A program made the translations under genes and the position numbers. The notes under the pieces are model-generated. The model was not told the origin of the DNA and did not search any database. It was given only the letters and a program-made list of their open reading frames with translations. 64,000 bases of DNA. Origin: CBDDGJ01 sp965199285 (lineage in GTDB: Bacteria; Pseudomonadota; Alphaproteobacteria; RS24). The stretch is taken from positions 1,240,001 through 1,304,000 of the forward strand of contig OZ240687.1 of NCBI GenBank assembly GCA_965199285.1, written 5' to 3'. Below are positions 46,055-53,873 of the stretch, in pieces; within the stretch, counting starts at the first letter, position 1; every line of letters begins with the position of its first letter.

Positions 46055-46603
46055 TCACCAAATGAATAAATAAGTAAAAATATAACGATTATATTCTCCC
46101 CAAAGCAATATAAATGTGCCGCTATAGCGCCACCATTTATCAAGCCGTACATTCGGGGTTAAAACCGCATAAGGATAATAATCGAGCTCTGGCGCAACAC
46201 GGTTGAGCAATAAAAGCGCGCGTGGCATATGGTGAGAACTTGTAACAATCGCGATTTTTTTGAACCCATATTTTTTCGCCCATCGGATTGTCTGTTTAAC
46301 ATTACCGCGCGTATCAAAGGCACGATAATCCTTATCAATGAGAGGGTTATGTTCAAATTCTGATATGTCCTGCCCGCGATAGAGACCTGAAATCAAAAGC
46401 CGACCCGCCAAACCTTGCGCTAACAGGGCTTGCCCTTTTTCAATCCGCTCCGGCGCTGTACCAGTAAACACAACCGCCCCCTCAACCGGTGCGGCTAAAT
46501 TTGCGGGGCGGGGTAAATGGTTAATAAAATAAACCATCCCCATCGTATAAAGAGCGGTGAGAATAATGATAGAAATAAAAAATAGCTGTCTTATAATTAC
46601 CAT
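46055..46603 (-). CDS. YdcF/SanA-like DUF218 protein
   Basis: Membrane-anchored DUF218 protein. Hydrophobic N-terminus (QLFFISIIILTALYTMGMVY), then VVFTGTAPERIEKGQALL, AGRLLISGLYRG, DTRGNVKQTIRWAKKYGF and IAIVTSSHHMPRALLLLNR, the family core. The ATG at 46603 is chosen over a TTG at 46606. 182 residues. Located just downstream of ftsX, a frequent alphaproteobacterial arrangement. Confidence 0.84.
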   Translation of the reverse strand: MVIIRQLFFISIIILTALYTMGMVYFINHLPRPANLAAPVEGAVVFTGTAPERIEKGQALLAQGLAGRLLISGLYRGQDISEFEHNPLIDKDYRAFDTRGNVKQTIRWAKKYGFKKIAIVTSSHHMPRALLLLNRVAPELDYYPYAVLTPNVRLDKWWRYSGTFILLWGEYNRYIFTYLFIW

Positions 46604-46615
46604 CAAGCAATCTCT

Positions 46616-47473
46616 CTATACCATATCTTTGAGCGCCCGCATAACCGAACGGCGGGTGAAATACCATATAATCAAAACAATAAAAACAGGAACCGGCAAA
46701 AGATAAAGCAAAAATTCTGTAAATTGTGTATCAATAATAAAATCGCTTATCGCATAAAAAACCCCAATCGCTAGAATGAGACCAATAAAAGAATTAATCA
46801 TTGCAAGTTTGCTGAAATGAGTCTCGAAACGGCGTGATATGAAATGATCTTTAGCACCGATTTGATGCAGGATTTCCAAAATATCCTGATTTGCCACCAG
46901 CCCCGCCCTCACCGCCAGCAAAATAACCGTAGCTGTCGCAAAGCTTACCAGCGCCAGAATAAAGATGGTAAACATTTGCAAAATCTGCCCCGTATTTTGC
47001 AAGGTTTCACGCCATTGCCCATGCGTATCCAGTCTTGCTCCTGGCGCGATGGCGCGGAGGCGCGCATTAAATTCGGCTTCATTAAATAGGGCATTTGCCA
47101 CAGGTTTCATTTCAATTAAAATCGGCAGTGGCAAATCTTCCGACACATTGCCCGTGCCGAGCCATGGTTCAAGCAGGCCAATAAGGTCATCGCGCGCGAT
47201 GATCTCAAATGATGTCACATTATTTTCTGTTTCGAGAAATTTTGTCACGGCAGAAATTTGCTGTTGCGGGGTTAGGTTTTGGGTTTCAATAATTTGGATT
47301 GTCATCGCGCTGGTTGCCCGCGCAAGCCATTTTTGAGTTGCCATATCTGTCAACAACATTGCCCCTAAGGATAGGCTCGCCAGAAATGACATCACAATTG
47401 TGACAACGCCCAAAGTCGCACTTGCTAAGCTCTGGCGTGGTAAAATCGGGTTTGGTTGTGATTGTCGGCTCAT
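46616..47473 (-). CDS. ftsX: cell division permease FtsX
   Basis: Membrane partner of FtsE that controls septal peptidoglycan hydrolases. Four helices: about residues 24-48, 170-190, 220-240 and 260-280, with a periplasmic loop between the first two. The start lies at 47473 (MSRQSQPNPILPRQS), overlapping the ftsE stop by four bases (ATGA); the longer frame to 47539 is inside ftsE. About 285 residues. Confidence 0.86.
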   Translation of the reverse strand: MSRQSQPNPILPRQSLASATLGVVTIVMSFLASLSLGAMLLTDMATQKWLARATSAMTIQIIETQNLTPQQQISAVTKFLETENNVTSFEIIARDDLIGLLEPWLGTGNVSEDLPLPILIEMKPVANALFNEAEFNARLRAIAPGARLDTHGQWRETLQNTGQILQMFTIFILALVSFATATVILLAVRAGLVANQDILEILHQIGAKDHFISRRFETHFSKLAMINSFIGLILAIGVFYAISDFIIDTQFTEFLLYLLPVPVFIVLIIWYFTRRSVMRALKDMV

Positions 47474-48132
47474 ACTGACACAACCTCTTTGATTTGCCCT
47501 TGCTCTAAATGCAGGCGCGGATGCGGAAAATTTTCCCATAAATATTGATCATGGGTCGCAACAACAATTGTGGTTCCCATCTGATTGAGGGCTTCAAGCA
47601 ATTTAATCAGACGCACTGCCATTGCCGGATCAACATTACCAGTTGGTTCATCGGCAATAATAAGATGCGGCTTGGTAATAACCGCTCGCGCGATGGCAAC
47701 TAATTGTTTTTCTCCCCCCGACAGGGTTTCGGGGCGAGCAGCGAGTTTTTTACCCAGCCCAACCCAGTGCAATAATTCAATCACATTTTCGCGATAAGCT
47801 GCTTCACGCTGGCCAAAAACCCGCAATGGAAGGGCGGCATTCTCATAAGCGGTTAGATGATTAATCAGCCGGAAGTCCTGGAAAATAACCCCAATATGGC
47901 GGCGAATATCGGGCAGTGCGGCGCGTGACAGAGTTGCAATATCATAGCCAAACAGAGATAGGCTGCCAGAACTTGCCCGCTCAGCGAGCAAAATAATTTT
48001 CAATAAAGAGGTTTTGCCTGCCCCTGAACTGCCGGTAATATAATGAAACGAACCCGGTTCCAAATGCAAGTTAATATCATGCAATACAGAAATATCACCA
48101 TAATTAAGGTTGATATGTTCCAGCTTAATCAT
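47470..48132 (-). CDS. ftsE: cell division ATPase FtsE
   Basis: ABC ATPase for FtsX. Walker A GSSGAGKTS, signature LSGGEKQLVAIARAV, Walker B LIIADEPTGNVDP and H-switch VATHDQYL are intact. The ATG at 48132 overlaps lysA by eight bases; 220 residues, normal. Translationally coupled with ftsX on the downstream side. Confidence 0.92.
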   Translation of the reverse strand: MIKLEHINLNYGDISVLHDINLHLEPGSFHYITGSSGAGKTSLLKIILLAERASSGSLSLFGYDIATLSRAALPDIRRHIGVIFQDFRLINHLTAYENAALPLRVFGQREAAYRENVIELLHWVGLGKKLAARPETLSGGEKQLVAIARAVITKPHLIIADEPTGNVDPAMAVRLIKLLEALNQMGTTIVVATHDQYLWENFPHPRLHLEQGQIKEVVSV

Positions 48133-49402
48133 CTGATGTCCATTCTGGCGAAATTTCACATTCTAGTAAATCATCAATATTTTGCCGGTGGCGGATAATC
48201 GCAAATTCATCCCCCTTCACCATAACCTCAGGAGCCAGCGGGCGGGTATTATAATTCGAGGCCTGCACCGCCGCATAAGCACCGCAAGAGAAAACAGCCA
48301 AACGCTGCCCATTTTCCAAATCCGGCAGCGCCCGATCAATCCCCAAAAAATCACCGCTTTCGCAAACCGGCCCAACAATATCCCAATTTTTTGTGGGCGC
48401 ATCGCTTTGGGTCAATGGCGCAATATGATGATAAGCATCATAAAGGGTGGGGCGGATTAATTCGGTCATCGCCGCATCGACAATGAGGAAATTTTTCTCT
48501 TGCCCTTGTTTAGCACGAATAATAGATGTCACCAAAATGCCGGCATTGCCAGCAATCATCCGCCCCGGTTCGAGCAAAATACGGCAATTCAAATGCCCTA
48601 ATGTCTCAGCAATCATTTGAGCATAGGCAACCGAATCAGGCGGCGGCTGATTATCGCGCTCATAAGCAATCCCCAATCCCCCGCCAAGGTCAAGCTCAGA
48701 AATTTCATGCCCATCGGCGTTAAGCTCTGCCACAAGTGCGGCAAGTTTGGTAAAAGCCTGCCGAAACGGGGTGAGATCGGTAATCTGACTGCCAATATGA
48801 ATATCAACCCCCGTCACTTTAATAAACGATAAAGCGCGCGCTTTCGCAAAAGCATGATACGCATCCTCCCACGCGATACCAAATTTATTTTCTGCCTTAC
48901 CAGTGGTAATTTTCGCATGCGTATCGGCATCAATATCGGGGTTCACCCGCAATGATACTGTCGCTTCAATTTCTAGCGTTTGGGCGATATGTGATAATTC
49001 CTCCAGCTCAGAAAGGCTTTCAATATTAAACTGCCCGACCCCCGCCAGAAGGGCGCTACGCATTTCATGCGCGGTTTTGCCAACCCCCGAAAAGACAATT
49101 TTTCCCGCCGCAATGCCGGCGGCACGGGCGCGATGAAACTCACCTATCGAGACAATATCCGCCCCTGCCCCTAATTCTGCAAGGCTTGCAAGCACCGCAA
49201 TATTGCTATTTGATTTCACCGCAAAGCAAATCAGATGATCGTCCAACCCCGCCGCTTGCAGCGCGTCTTGTAGCTCCATGAAATGATGCTGCAAACTTGC
49301 TCGACTATAACAATAAAACGGGGTTCCCACCGCTTCGGCAATCTCTTCAACGGCTATATTTTCGGCATAAAGCGTCCCCTCATTATACTGAAAATAATCC
49401 AT
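48125..49402 (-). CDS. lysA: diaminopimelate decarboxylase
   Basis: Last step of lysine synthesis. PLP lysine in CFAVKSNSNIAV, then GVDIHIGSQITD, ELDLGGGLGIAY, EPGRMIAGNAGI and GPVCESGDFLG. 425 residues. Its start overlaps the lptM stop (TAATG), keeping it in the argH-lptM-lysA-ftsE chain. Confidence 0.95.
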   Translation of the reverse strand: MDYFQYNEGTLYAENIAVEEIAEAVGTPFYCYSRASLQHHFMELQDALQAAGLDDHLICFAVKSNSNIAVLASLAELGAGADIVSIGEFHRARAAGIAAGKIVFSGVGKTAHEMRSALLAGVGQFNIESLSELEELSHIAQTLEIEATVSLRVNPDIDADTHAKITTGKAENKFGIAWEDAYHAFAKARALSFIKVTGVDIHIGSQITDLTPFRQAFTKLAALVAELNADGHEISELDLGGGLGIAYERDNQPPPDSVAYAQMIAETLGHLNCRILLEPGRMIAGNAGILVTSIIRAKQGQEKNFLIVDAAMTELIRPTLYDAYHHIAPLTQSDAPTKNWDIVGPVCESGDFLGIDRALPDLENGQRLAVFSCGAYAAVQASNYNTRPLAPEVMVKGDEFAIIRHRQNIDDLLECEISPEWTSDD

Positions 49403-49539
49403 TATGTTTGCACTTCCCCTTGTTGATGAGCCCCTTGTTGATCAGCTGGAGGCAAGTAAAGCGCGCCGCGCTTGCCACATGCCGTAAGTGCTACAAATAG
49501 ACTGGTTGCGATGATAATCATGAAAAAACCCCGAATCAT
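49402..49539 (-). CDS. lptM: small lipoprotein, LptM/YifL-like
   Basis: 45 residues, too short for automatic length filters. A signal peptide leads to lipobox LTAC followed by GKRGALYLPPADQ, the CG(Q/K)xGxLYxP pattern of the LptM/YifL family (LPS-transport LptD maturation). It sits between argH and lysA, the common proteobacterial position, with ATGA overlap with argH and TAATG overlap with lysA. Confidence 0.86.
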   Translation of the reverse strand: MIRGFFMIIIATSLFVALTACGKRGALYLPPADQQGAHQQGEVQT

Positions 49540-50918
49540 TTTGCCAAAATCTCCAACCATTTTTGGGCTTGTTTTTTAACTTGTTCGGGAGCAGTGCCGC
49601 CATAGCTTTTACGGCTCGCGACCGAATTTTCAACGCTTAATATAGAAAATATATCATCGGTAATTTCTGGCGCAACCGCTTGCATCTCAGCCACTGATAA
49701 CTCCGCTAAATCGCATTTTTTCTCTTCCGCCATCGCCACCAGCCTGCCGGTAATATGATGCGCCTCACGAAACGCTAGGCCTGCTTCACGCACCAACCAA
49801 TCGGCAAGGTCTGTTGCGGTGCTAAAACCCTGCATCGCCGCTTGCCGCATATTGTCTTTTTGGGGCGTGATTTCAGCCATCATCCCCGCCATTGCAGCAA
49901 GACAAAGCGATAAATTATCAAACGCATCAAATAGGGCTTGCTTATCTTCCTGCATGTCTTTTGAATATGCAAGCGGTAAGCCTTTCAGCACTATATGCAA
50001 TGTCACCAGCGCGCCGATAATCCGTCCGGTTTTGGCACGAATAAGCTCCGCCGCATCTGGATTGCGTTTTTGCGGCATAATTGAAGAACCGGTTGAGAAA
50101 CTATCCGGTAAGGCAAAAAAGCGATAAGGCGCAGAGGCAAAAATCACAATCTCTTCTGCCAAGCGCGATAAATGCGTGGCGCAAATGCTTGCCGCCGCCA
50201 GCGCCTCAAGCGCAAAATCACGCGCCGATACAGCATCAATAGAATTGCGACACGGAGCATCAAAGCCAAGCGCTTGGGCGGTTGCCTCCCGATCAATCGG
50301 GAAGCCGGTTCCCGCCAAAGCCGCCGCCCCAAGCGGGGATTCATTTAATCTTCGCCGCGCATCGTGAAAGCGGCCATAATCCCGCCCCAGCATTTCAACA
50401 TAGGCCAATAAATGATGACCATAAGTGACAGGCTGCGCGGTTTGCAAATGCGTAAACCCGGGCATAATCATATCCGCATAGGCAAGGGCGGATTGCGCCA
50501 GCACGGTTTGGAGCTGCCTGATTTGCTCACCTATATGGTCGATTGTATCGCGCACATAAAGACGAAAATCCGTCGCAATCTGGTCATTGCGTGAACGCGC
50601 CGTATGCAACCGCCCGGCAGAAGCGCCAATATCATCAGCAAGGGCAGCTTCAATATTCATATGAATATCCTCAAGACTACGGTCAAAGGTAAATTCCCCA
50701 TCGCTGATTTTTTGTTCGATTTTATCAAGCCCAGAAAGTATGGCTTTCGCATCCTTAGCGCTGATAATATTTTGCGCCGCCAGCATTTCACAATGCGCCC
50801 GACTGCCCCGAATATCTTGCACGTAAAGGCGTTGGTCAAAATCTATTGACGCATTTATCTCTTCCATTATATCATTGGGCTTAGTCTTAAAACGCCCGCC
50901 CCACATGCGATTATTCAT
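49536..50918 (-). CDS. argH: argininosuccinate lyase
   Basis: Splits argininosuccinate into arginine and fumarate. MWGGRFKTKPNDIMEEINAS, LHTARSRNDQIATDFR and signature GSSIMPQKRNPDAAE are complete. 460 residues. Its 3' end overlaps lptM by four bases. Divergent from the TlpA-like gene, whose start is 21 bases away. Confidence 0.96.
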   Translation of the reverse strand: MNNRMWGGRFKTKPNDIMEEINASIDFDQRLYVQDIRGSRAHCEMLAAQNIISAKDAKAILSGLDKIEQKISDGEFTFDRSLEDIHMNIEAALADDIGASAGRLHTARSRNDQIATDFRLYVRDTIDHIGEQIRQLQTVLAQSALAYADMIMPGFTHLQTAQPVTYGHHLLAYVEMLGRDYGRFHDARRRLNESPLGAAALAGTGFPIDREATAQALGFDAPCRNSIDAVSARDFALEALAAASICATHLSRLAEEIVIFASAPYRFFALPDSFSTGSSIMPQKRNPDAAELIRAKTGRIIGALVTLHIVLKGLPLAYSKDMQEDKQALFDAFDNLSLCLAAMAGMMAEITPQKDNMRQAAMQGFSTATDLADWLVREAGLAFREAHHITGRLVAMAEEKKCDLAELSVAEMQAVAPEITDDIFSILSVENSVASRKSYGGTAPEQVKKQAQKWLEILAK

Positions 50919-50938
50919 AGAAAACTCCAGGAGATAAT

Positions 50939-51508
50939 ATGTTCAGGCAGCCATCACACCGTCTCATATTTTTTATAAGTCTTGGTCTCGTTAGTTTCAT
51001 AACAGGTCTATACCTTTTTCTGCCCGTGTCTGACAAGCCATCTTTATCGCTCACCACTATAGACAAATTCGTAATATATGAAACCCCACAAACAATCCCG
51101 CCAATCGCCTATCAAACCGCAAATGGACAAGCAAAATCTGTCGCCGATTGGCAAGGCCGCTATCTGCTGGTTAATTTTTGGGCAAGCTGGTGCGCACCGT
51201 GCCGCAAAGAAATGCCCTCTTTGGATCAGTTACAACAGGATTTTGCCGATAAGCCTTTCACTGTTCTGGCGCTTAGCCTCGATACAGGCGCGCCAGAAAA
51301 AGGCGAGAGATTTCTAAATGATTTGGGCATAAGCCATCTTGCGCGGGGCTATTTAGGGCATACCAGACTTATGGCACGGCTTAAACTGGTAGGGCTTCCG
51401 ACCACGATTTTACTAAACCCGCAAGGGAAAGAAATTGCCCGTCTTTCCGGTGATGCCCAGTGGCATAGCGAAGATATAAAGGCGCGCCTTATTGCATTAG
51501 CCCCCTAG
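50939..51508 (+). CDS. TlpA/ResA-like membrane-anchored thioredoxin
   Basis: Periplasmic thiol-disulfide protein. N-terminal anchor (residues 8-29), then a thioredoxin fold with redox motif WCAPC (C85, C88) in NFWASWCAPCRKEMPSL and the cis-proline loop VGLPTTILL. 189 residues. Such proteins accompany argH in alphaproteobacteria and assist cytochrome c maturation. Confidence 0.85.
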   Translation: MFRQPSHRLIFFISLGLVSFITGLYLFLPVSDKPSLSLTTIDKFVIYETPQTIPPIAYQTANGQAKSVADWQGRYLLVNFWASWCAPCRKEMPSLDQLQQDFADKPFTVLALSLDTGAPEKGERFLNDLGISHLARGYLGHTRLMARLKLVGLPTTILLNPQGKEIARLSGDAQWHSEDIKARLIALAP

Positions 51509-51562
51509 CGCGTGTTGCATTATTATAGATTCAGTCTGTTGTATAGACGCGCTAGGTTTTTT
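51504..51562 (+). terminator. probable intrinsic terminator after the TlpA-like gene
   Basis: Perfect 10-bp arms cctagcgcgt (51504-51513) and acgcgctagg (51547-51556) with a T-run at 51557-51562. The left arm overlaps the stop codon. The long loop (33 bases) is unusual. Confidence 0.55.
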
Positions 51563-51746
51563 CGTTCACGACAGCAATGCTTTCGCATTGCGTCTCCCCA
51601 TTATCTTAAAAAAAGAGGGGGCGCCCCAACTTATCATAAAAGATGGCGGTGGGCTTGCCGTTTACCTTTTAGGCAGCAAGCCTTTCTTTTCCCATACTCA
51701 AATCATAAAACTGATAGCAAATAAAATGGTCACATAATTATGCACA

Positions 51747-52526
51747 TCATACTAACATGGTCAGCAATTGCGCATGGAGGCGTTTATCCCCGCAAGCGAT
51801 AATATCGCCGCCTTGCGCTGGTGAGCTACCATCCCATTTCGTGATAATACCACCTGCCGCTTCAACCAGCGGGATAAGCGCCGCAATATCAAATTGATTT
51901 AGCCCTTTTTCAATCACCGCATCAATCTGCCCTGCCGCAAGCAGAGCATAGCCGGTGCAATCCAGCCCATAGCGGATAAGTCTGACTTTGCTAATAATTG
52001 CATCCCAAATCGGCGCAGACGGCGCGGTCTCCGGCGCGGCGGTGGCAATAATCGCAGCGCTCATATCAGCGCAAGCGCGCACAGTAAGCGGCATCATCTT
52101 GCCATCTCTTTGCCAGATGGCTTTTGCTTGGCTTGCAAAAAACCGTTCGCCCGTAAAAGGTTGATCCATAACGCCCAATAGCGGCATATGTTTATGATAA
52201 AGCCCGATTAATGTTCCCCATACCGGTACACCACAAATATAAGCGCGAGTGCCATCAATGGGATCAAAAATCCATTCATAATCGCCAGCGCCATCCCCTG
52301 CGCCAGTGCGACCAAATTCTTCGCCATAAATCGCATGGTCTGGATAGTGCTGCTGCACCAAATCCCGCATCACTTGCTCGGCTTGCCTGTCTGCTTGGGT
52401 GACGGGATCAAAACCCTGTTCGCTTTTATTCTCAACATGGGTAAGGTTTCGAAAAAGCGGTAAGGTAATTTCCGCCGCCGCATCAGCAAGCTCATGCGCG
52501 AAGTTTAAGAAATCTTTTTCACTCAT
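51747..52526 (-). CDS. hisN: inositol monophosphatase-family phosphatase, likely histidinol-phosphatase
   Basis: Mg-dependent phosphatase with HYPDHAIYGEEFG (metal glutamate), WIFDPIDGTRAYICGVPVWG and the C-terminal QFDIAALIPLVEAAGG. GTRAYICGVP resembles HisN proteins of actinobacteria and alphaproteobacteria, so histidinol-phosphate is the best guess; other inositol-type substrates are possible. 259 residues. Overlaps the preceding gene by four bases. Confidence 0.75.
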   Translation of the reverse strand: MSEKDFLNFAHELADAAAEITLPLFRNLTHVENKSEQGFDPVTQADRQAEQVMRDLVQQHYPDHAIYGEEFGRTGAGDGAGDYEWIFDPIDGTRAYICGVPVWGTLIGLYHKHMPLLGVMDQPFTGERFFASQAKAIWQRDGKMMPLTVRACADMSAAIIATAAPETAPSAPIWDAIISKVRLIRYGLDCTGYALLAAGQIDAVIEKGLNQFDIAALIPLVEAAGGIITKWDGSSPAQGGDIIACGDKRLHAQLLTMLV

Positions 52527-53392
52527 TCGGCAGCCTGTTGTTGGGATGAAAATTGCGTAAGATAATCAGATAAATGTGCCATTAAACCGGTTATATCAGT
52601 TTTGAGACGCACGAAATCCACCTTCTTTTGATAGCTTGTTTCATCCATATAAAGATTGCGGTTAATTTCAATTTGCAACGCATGACGCTGGCGATGCGGT
52701 TGCCCATAATGGCGGGTGATAAAACCGCCCGCATAAGGGTGATTACGGGTCACCTGATAGCCCTGCTCGGTAAAATAATCCGCAACTAGACGACTAAAAT
52801 GCGGCGCACAACTACGCGTCCACTGATCGCCAATATTAATATCAATCGATTGCGCCATATCGTTAATTAATTTTCCGGGCATGGAATGAACATCCAATAA
52901 ATGTGCCACACCAAAGCGATTATGAAGGGCATCAAATTGGTCTTGCAAATGTGCGTGATAGGGCTGGTAGATTGTTTCAATGCGCCGTTGCGCATCCGCC
53001 CAATCGAGCTTGCCTTTATATATGGTTTTATGTTCTGCAACAATACGCGGGATAATCCCCAGCCCTACGGCTGCCCGCATTGACGGCTTCTGTTCAAATG
53101 GTTTCATCCCCCGATAGAGAACAGGATCATGCTCATCCGCCGCCCGATTGAGATCAACATAGCAACGCGGATAGCGAGCGATTTGCATCGCCGCGCCATA
53201 ATCAGGCGCTGCCGCACATAACTCATCAACATACATATCTTCAGATTGCCGCAGCGTATGCGCATCCAATCGTGATGCATTTATAAAATCCTGCGGATAA
53301 TAATCCCCACTATGCGGCACATTCACCAATAAAGGCACTGGCGTTATCCGAGGCGTAATAAATGAAAATGGCGCGGATGCTGCAATCGACAT
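52523..53392 (-). CDS. N-formylglutamate amidohydrolase family
   Basis: Metal-dependent amidohydrolase freeing glutamate from N-formylglutamate (histidine utilisation) or a related N-acyl amino acid. PLLVNVPHSGDYYPQDF, MQIARYPRCYVDLNRAADEHDP, LLDVHSMPG and THYGQ-like ITRHYGQPHRQRHALQIEINR motifs are present. 289 residues. Coupled to the hisN-like gene. Confidence 0.86.
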   Translation of the reverse strand: MSIAASAPFSFITPRITPVPLLVNVPHSGDYYPQDFINASRLDAHTLRQSEDMYVDELCAAAPDYGAAMQIARYPRCYVDLNRAADEHDPVLYRGMKPFEQKPSMRAAVGLGIIPRIVAEHKTIYKGKLDWADAQRRIETIYQPYHAHLQDQFDALHNRFGVAHLLDVHSMPGKLINDMAQSIDINIGDQWTRSCAPHFSRLVADYFTEQGYQVTRNHPYAGGFITRHYGQPHRQRHALQIEINRNLYMDETSYQKKVDFVRLKTDITGLMAHLSDYLTQFSSQQQAAE

Positions 53393-53461
53393 GCCTGCTT
53401 ATATCATAAGCTATGGCACATTTCCAATTGCCAGTGCGGAAAAAATTGATTATTAAACACT

Positions 53462-53495
53462 CACCTTTTGCAAATATATGCACCTTTTGCAAATA
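53462..53495. repeat. 15-bp direct repeat upstream of tRNA-Val
   Basis: caccttttgcaaata occurs at 53462-53476 and 53481-53495 (period 19), ending two bases before the tRNA. The ttgcaa copies could form promoter -35-like elements. Function is unknown. Confidence 0.55.
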
Positions 53496-53497
53496 AA

Positions 53498-53572
53498 GGG
53501 CGATTAGCTCAGTGGGAGAGCACTACCTTGACATGGTAGGGGTCACTGGTTCAATCCCAGTATCGCCCACCA
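53498..53572 (+). tRNA. tRNA-Val (anticodon GAC)
   Basis: 75 bases with acceptor GGGCGAT/ATCGCCC, anticodon stem CTACC/GGTAG and a loop ttgacat giving anticodon GAC at 53530-53532. T-arm ggttcaatc and an encoded CCA end are seen. It reads GUC (and, by wobble, GUU) valine codons. Confidence 0.96.
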
Positions 53573-53589
53573 CTAAACCGGAAAATACA

Positions 53590-53640
53590 AAAAAGAAGAG
53601 CCGCCGACGGATTATGTAATCTGTGGGCAGCTCTTTTAAT
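53590..53640. terminator. bidirectional terminator between tRNA-Val and tracrRNA
   Basis: A long hairpin (about 18 bp in two segments; 53596-53635) with loop at 53615-53616. Rightward it ends in ctcttttaat (weak tail for the tRNA); leftward it ends in ttctttttt, a good tail for the tracrRNA. Confidence 0.68.
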
Positions 53641-53707
53641 GTTGGAATAATCCCAATACTGGAAAAACCCTTGTTAATCCTAGCAAAGATTTTCCTTTTC
53701 CTATGGT
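53590..53707 (-). ncRNA. tracrRNA of the type II-C system
   Basis: The minus-strand RNA would begin near cataggaaaagg. Its 5' part pairs with the crRNA repeat: uugcuaggauuaac pairs with guuguccuagcaa of the minus-strand repeat with one bulge, and cataggaaaa pairs with uuuuccuaug. A hairpin ttggg-att-attccaa-like stem (53642-53656) follows, then a T-tailed terminator at 53590-53640. The minus orientation gives a better duplex and terminator than the plus one. Confidence 0.72.
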
Positions 53708-53711
53708 TTCA

Positions 53712-53740
53712 GTACTAACAGACAACACCACATGTGTCAA
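53712..53740 (-). promoter_or_regulatory. candidate tracrRNA promoter
   Basis: Leftward TTGACA (53740-53735) and TAGTAC (53717-53712) are 17 bases apart, with TG one base before the -10 box (extended type). The expected start is near 53705, just at the anti-repeat. Confidence 0.5.
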
Positions 53741-53755
53741 GCTGATCCTTGACAC
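53734..53755. repeat. 8-bp inverted repeat covering two -35 elements
   Basis: gtgtcaag (53734-53741), spacer ctgatc, cttgacac (53748-53755). TTGACA of the leftward tracrRNA promoter is in the left arm, and a rightward TTGACA in the right arm, so a single dimeric regulator could touch both transcripts. No regulator is known. Confidence 0.5.
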
Positions 53756-53764
53756 GACCAGATT

Positions 53765-53794
53765 TTGATGATGGTATGATAGGACAACTATAAT
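53765..53794 (+). promoter_or_regulatory. candidate cas9 promoter
   Basis: TTGATG (53765-53770) and a perfect TATAAT (53789-53794), 18 bases apart, about 80 bases upstream of the cas9 ATG. An alternative extended -10, TGGTATGAT, lies at 53772-53780. Confidence 0.45.
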
Positions 53795-53873
53795 GATAGG
53801 GGAGCAATAGTTGCACGCAAAGAAGATTGTTCTCTATTCTATATAAAGTCTTAAAATAAAAATGGAGCTTACA

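Noticed and set aside
51563..51746. Possible small gene between the TlpA-like and hisN-like genes
   Set aside because: No start with a ribosome site and no recognisable motif; I see nothing else in this gap.
53498..53572. tRNA-Val as an integration site for a CRISPR island
   Set aside because: No copy of the tRNA 3' end and no integrase is seen to the right of the locus in this window.
53669..53730. tracrRNA read from the plus strand
   Set aside because: The plus-strand pairing is broken by several bulges, and the sequence after it has no T-rich terminator; the minus reading gives a longer duplex and a good terminator.
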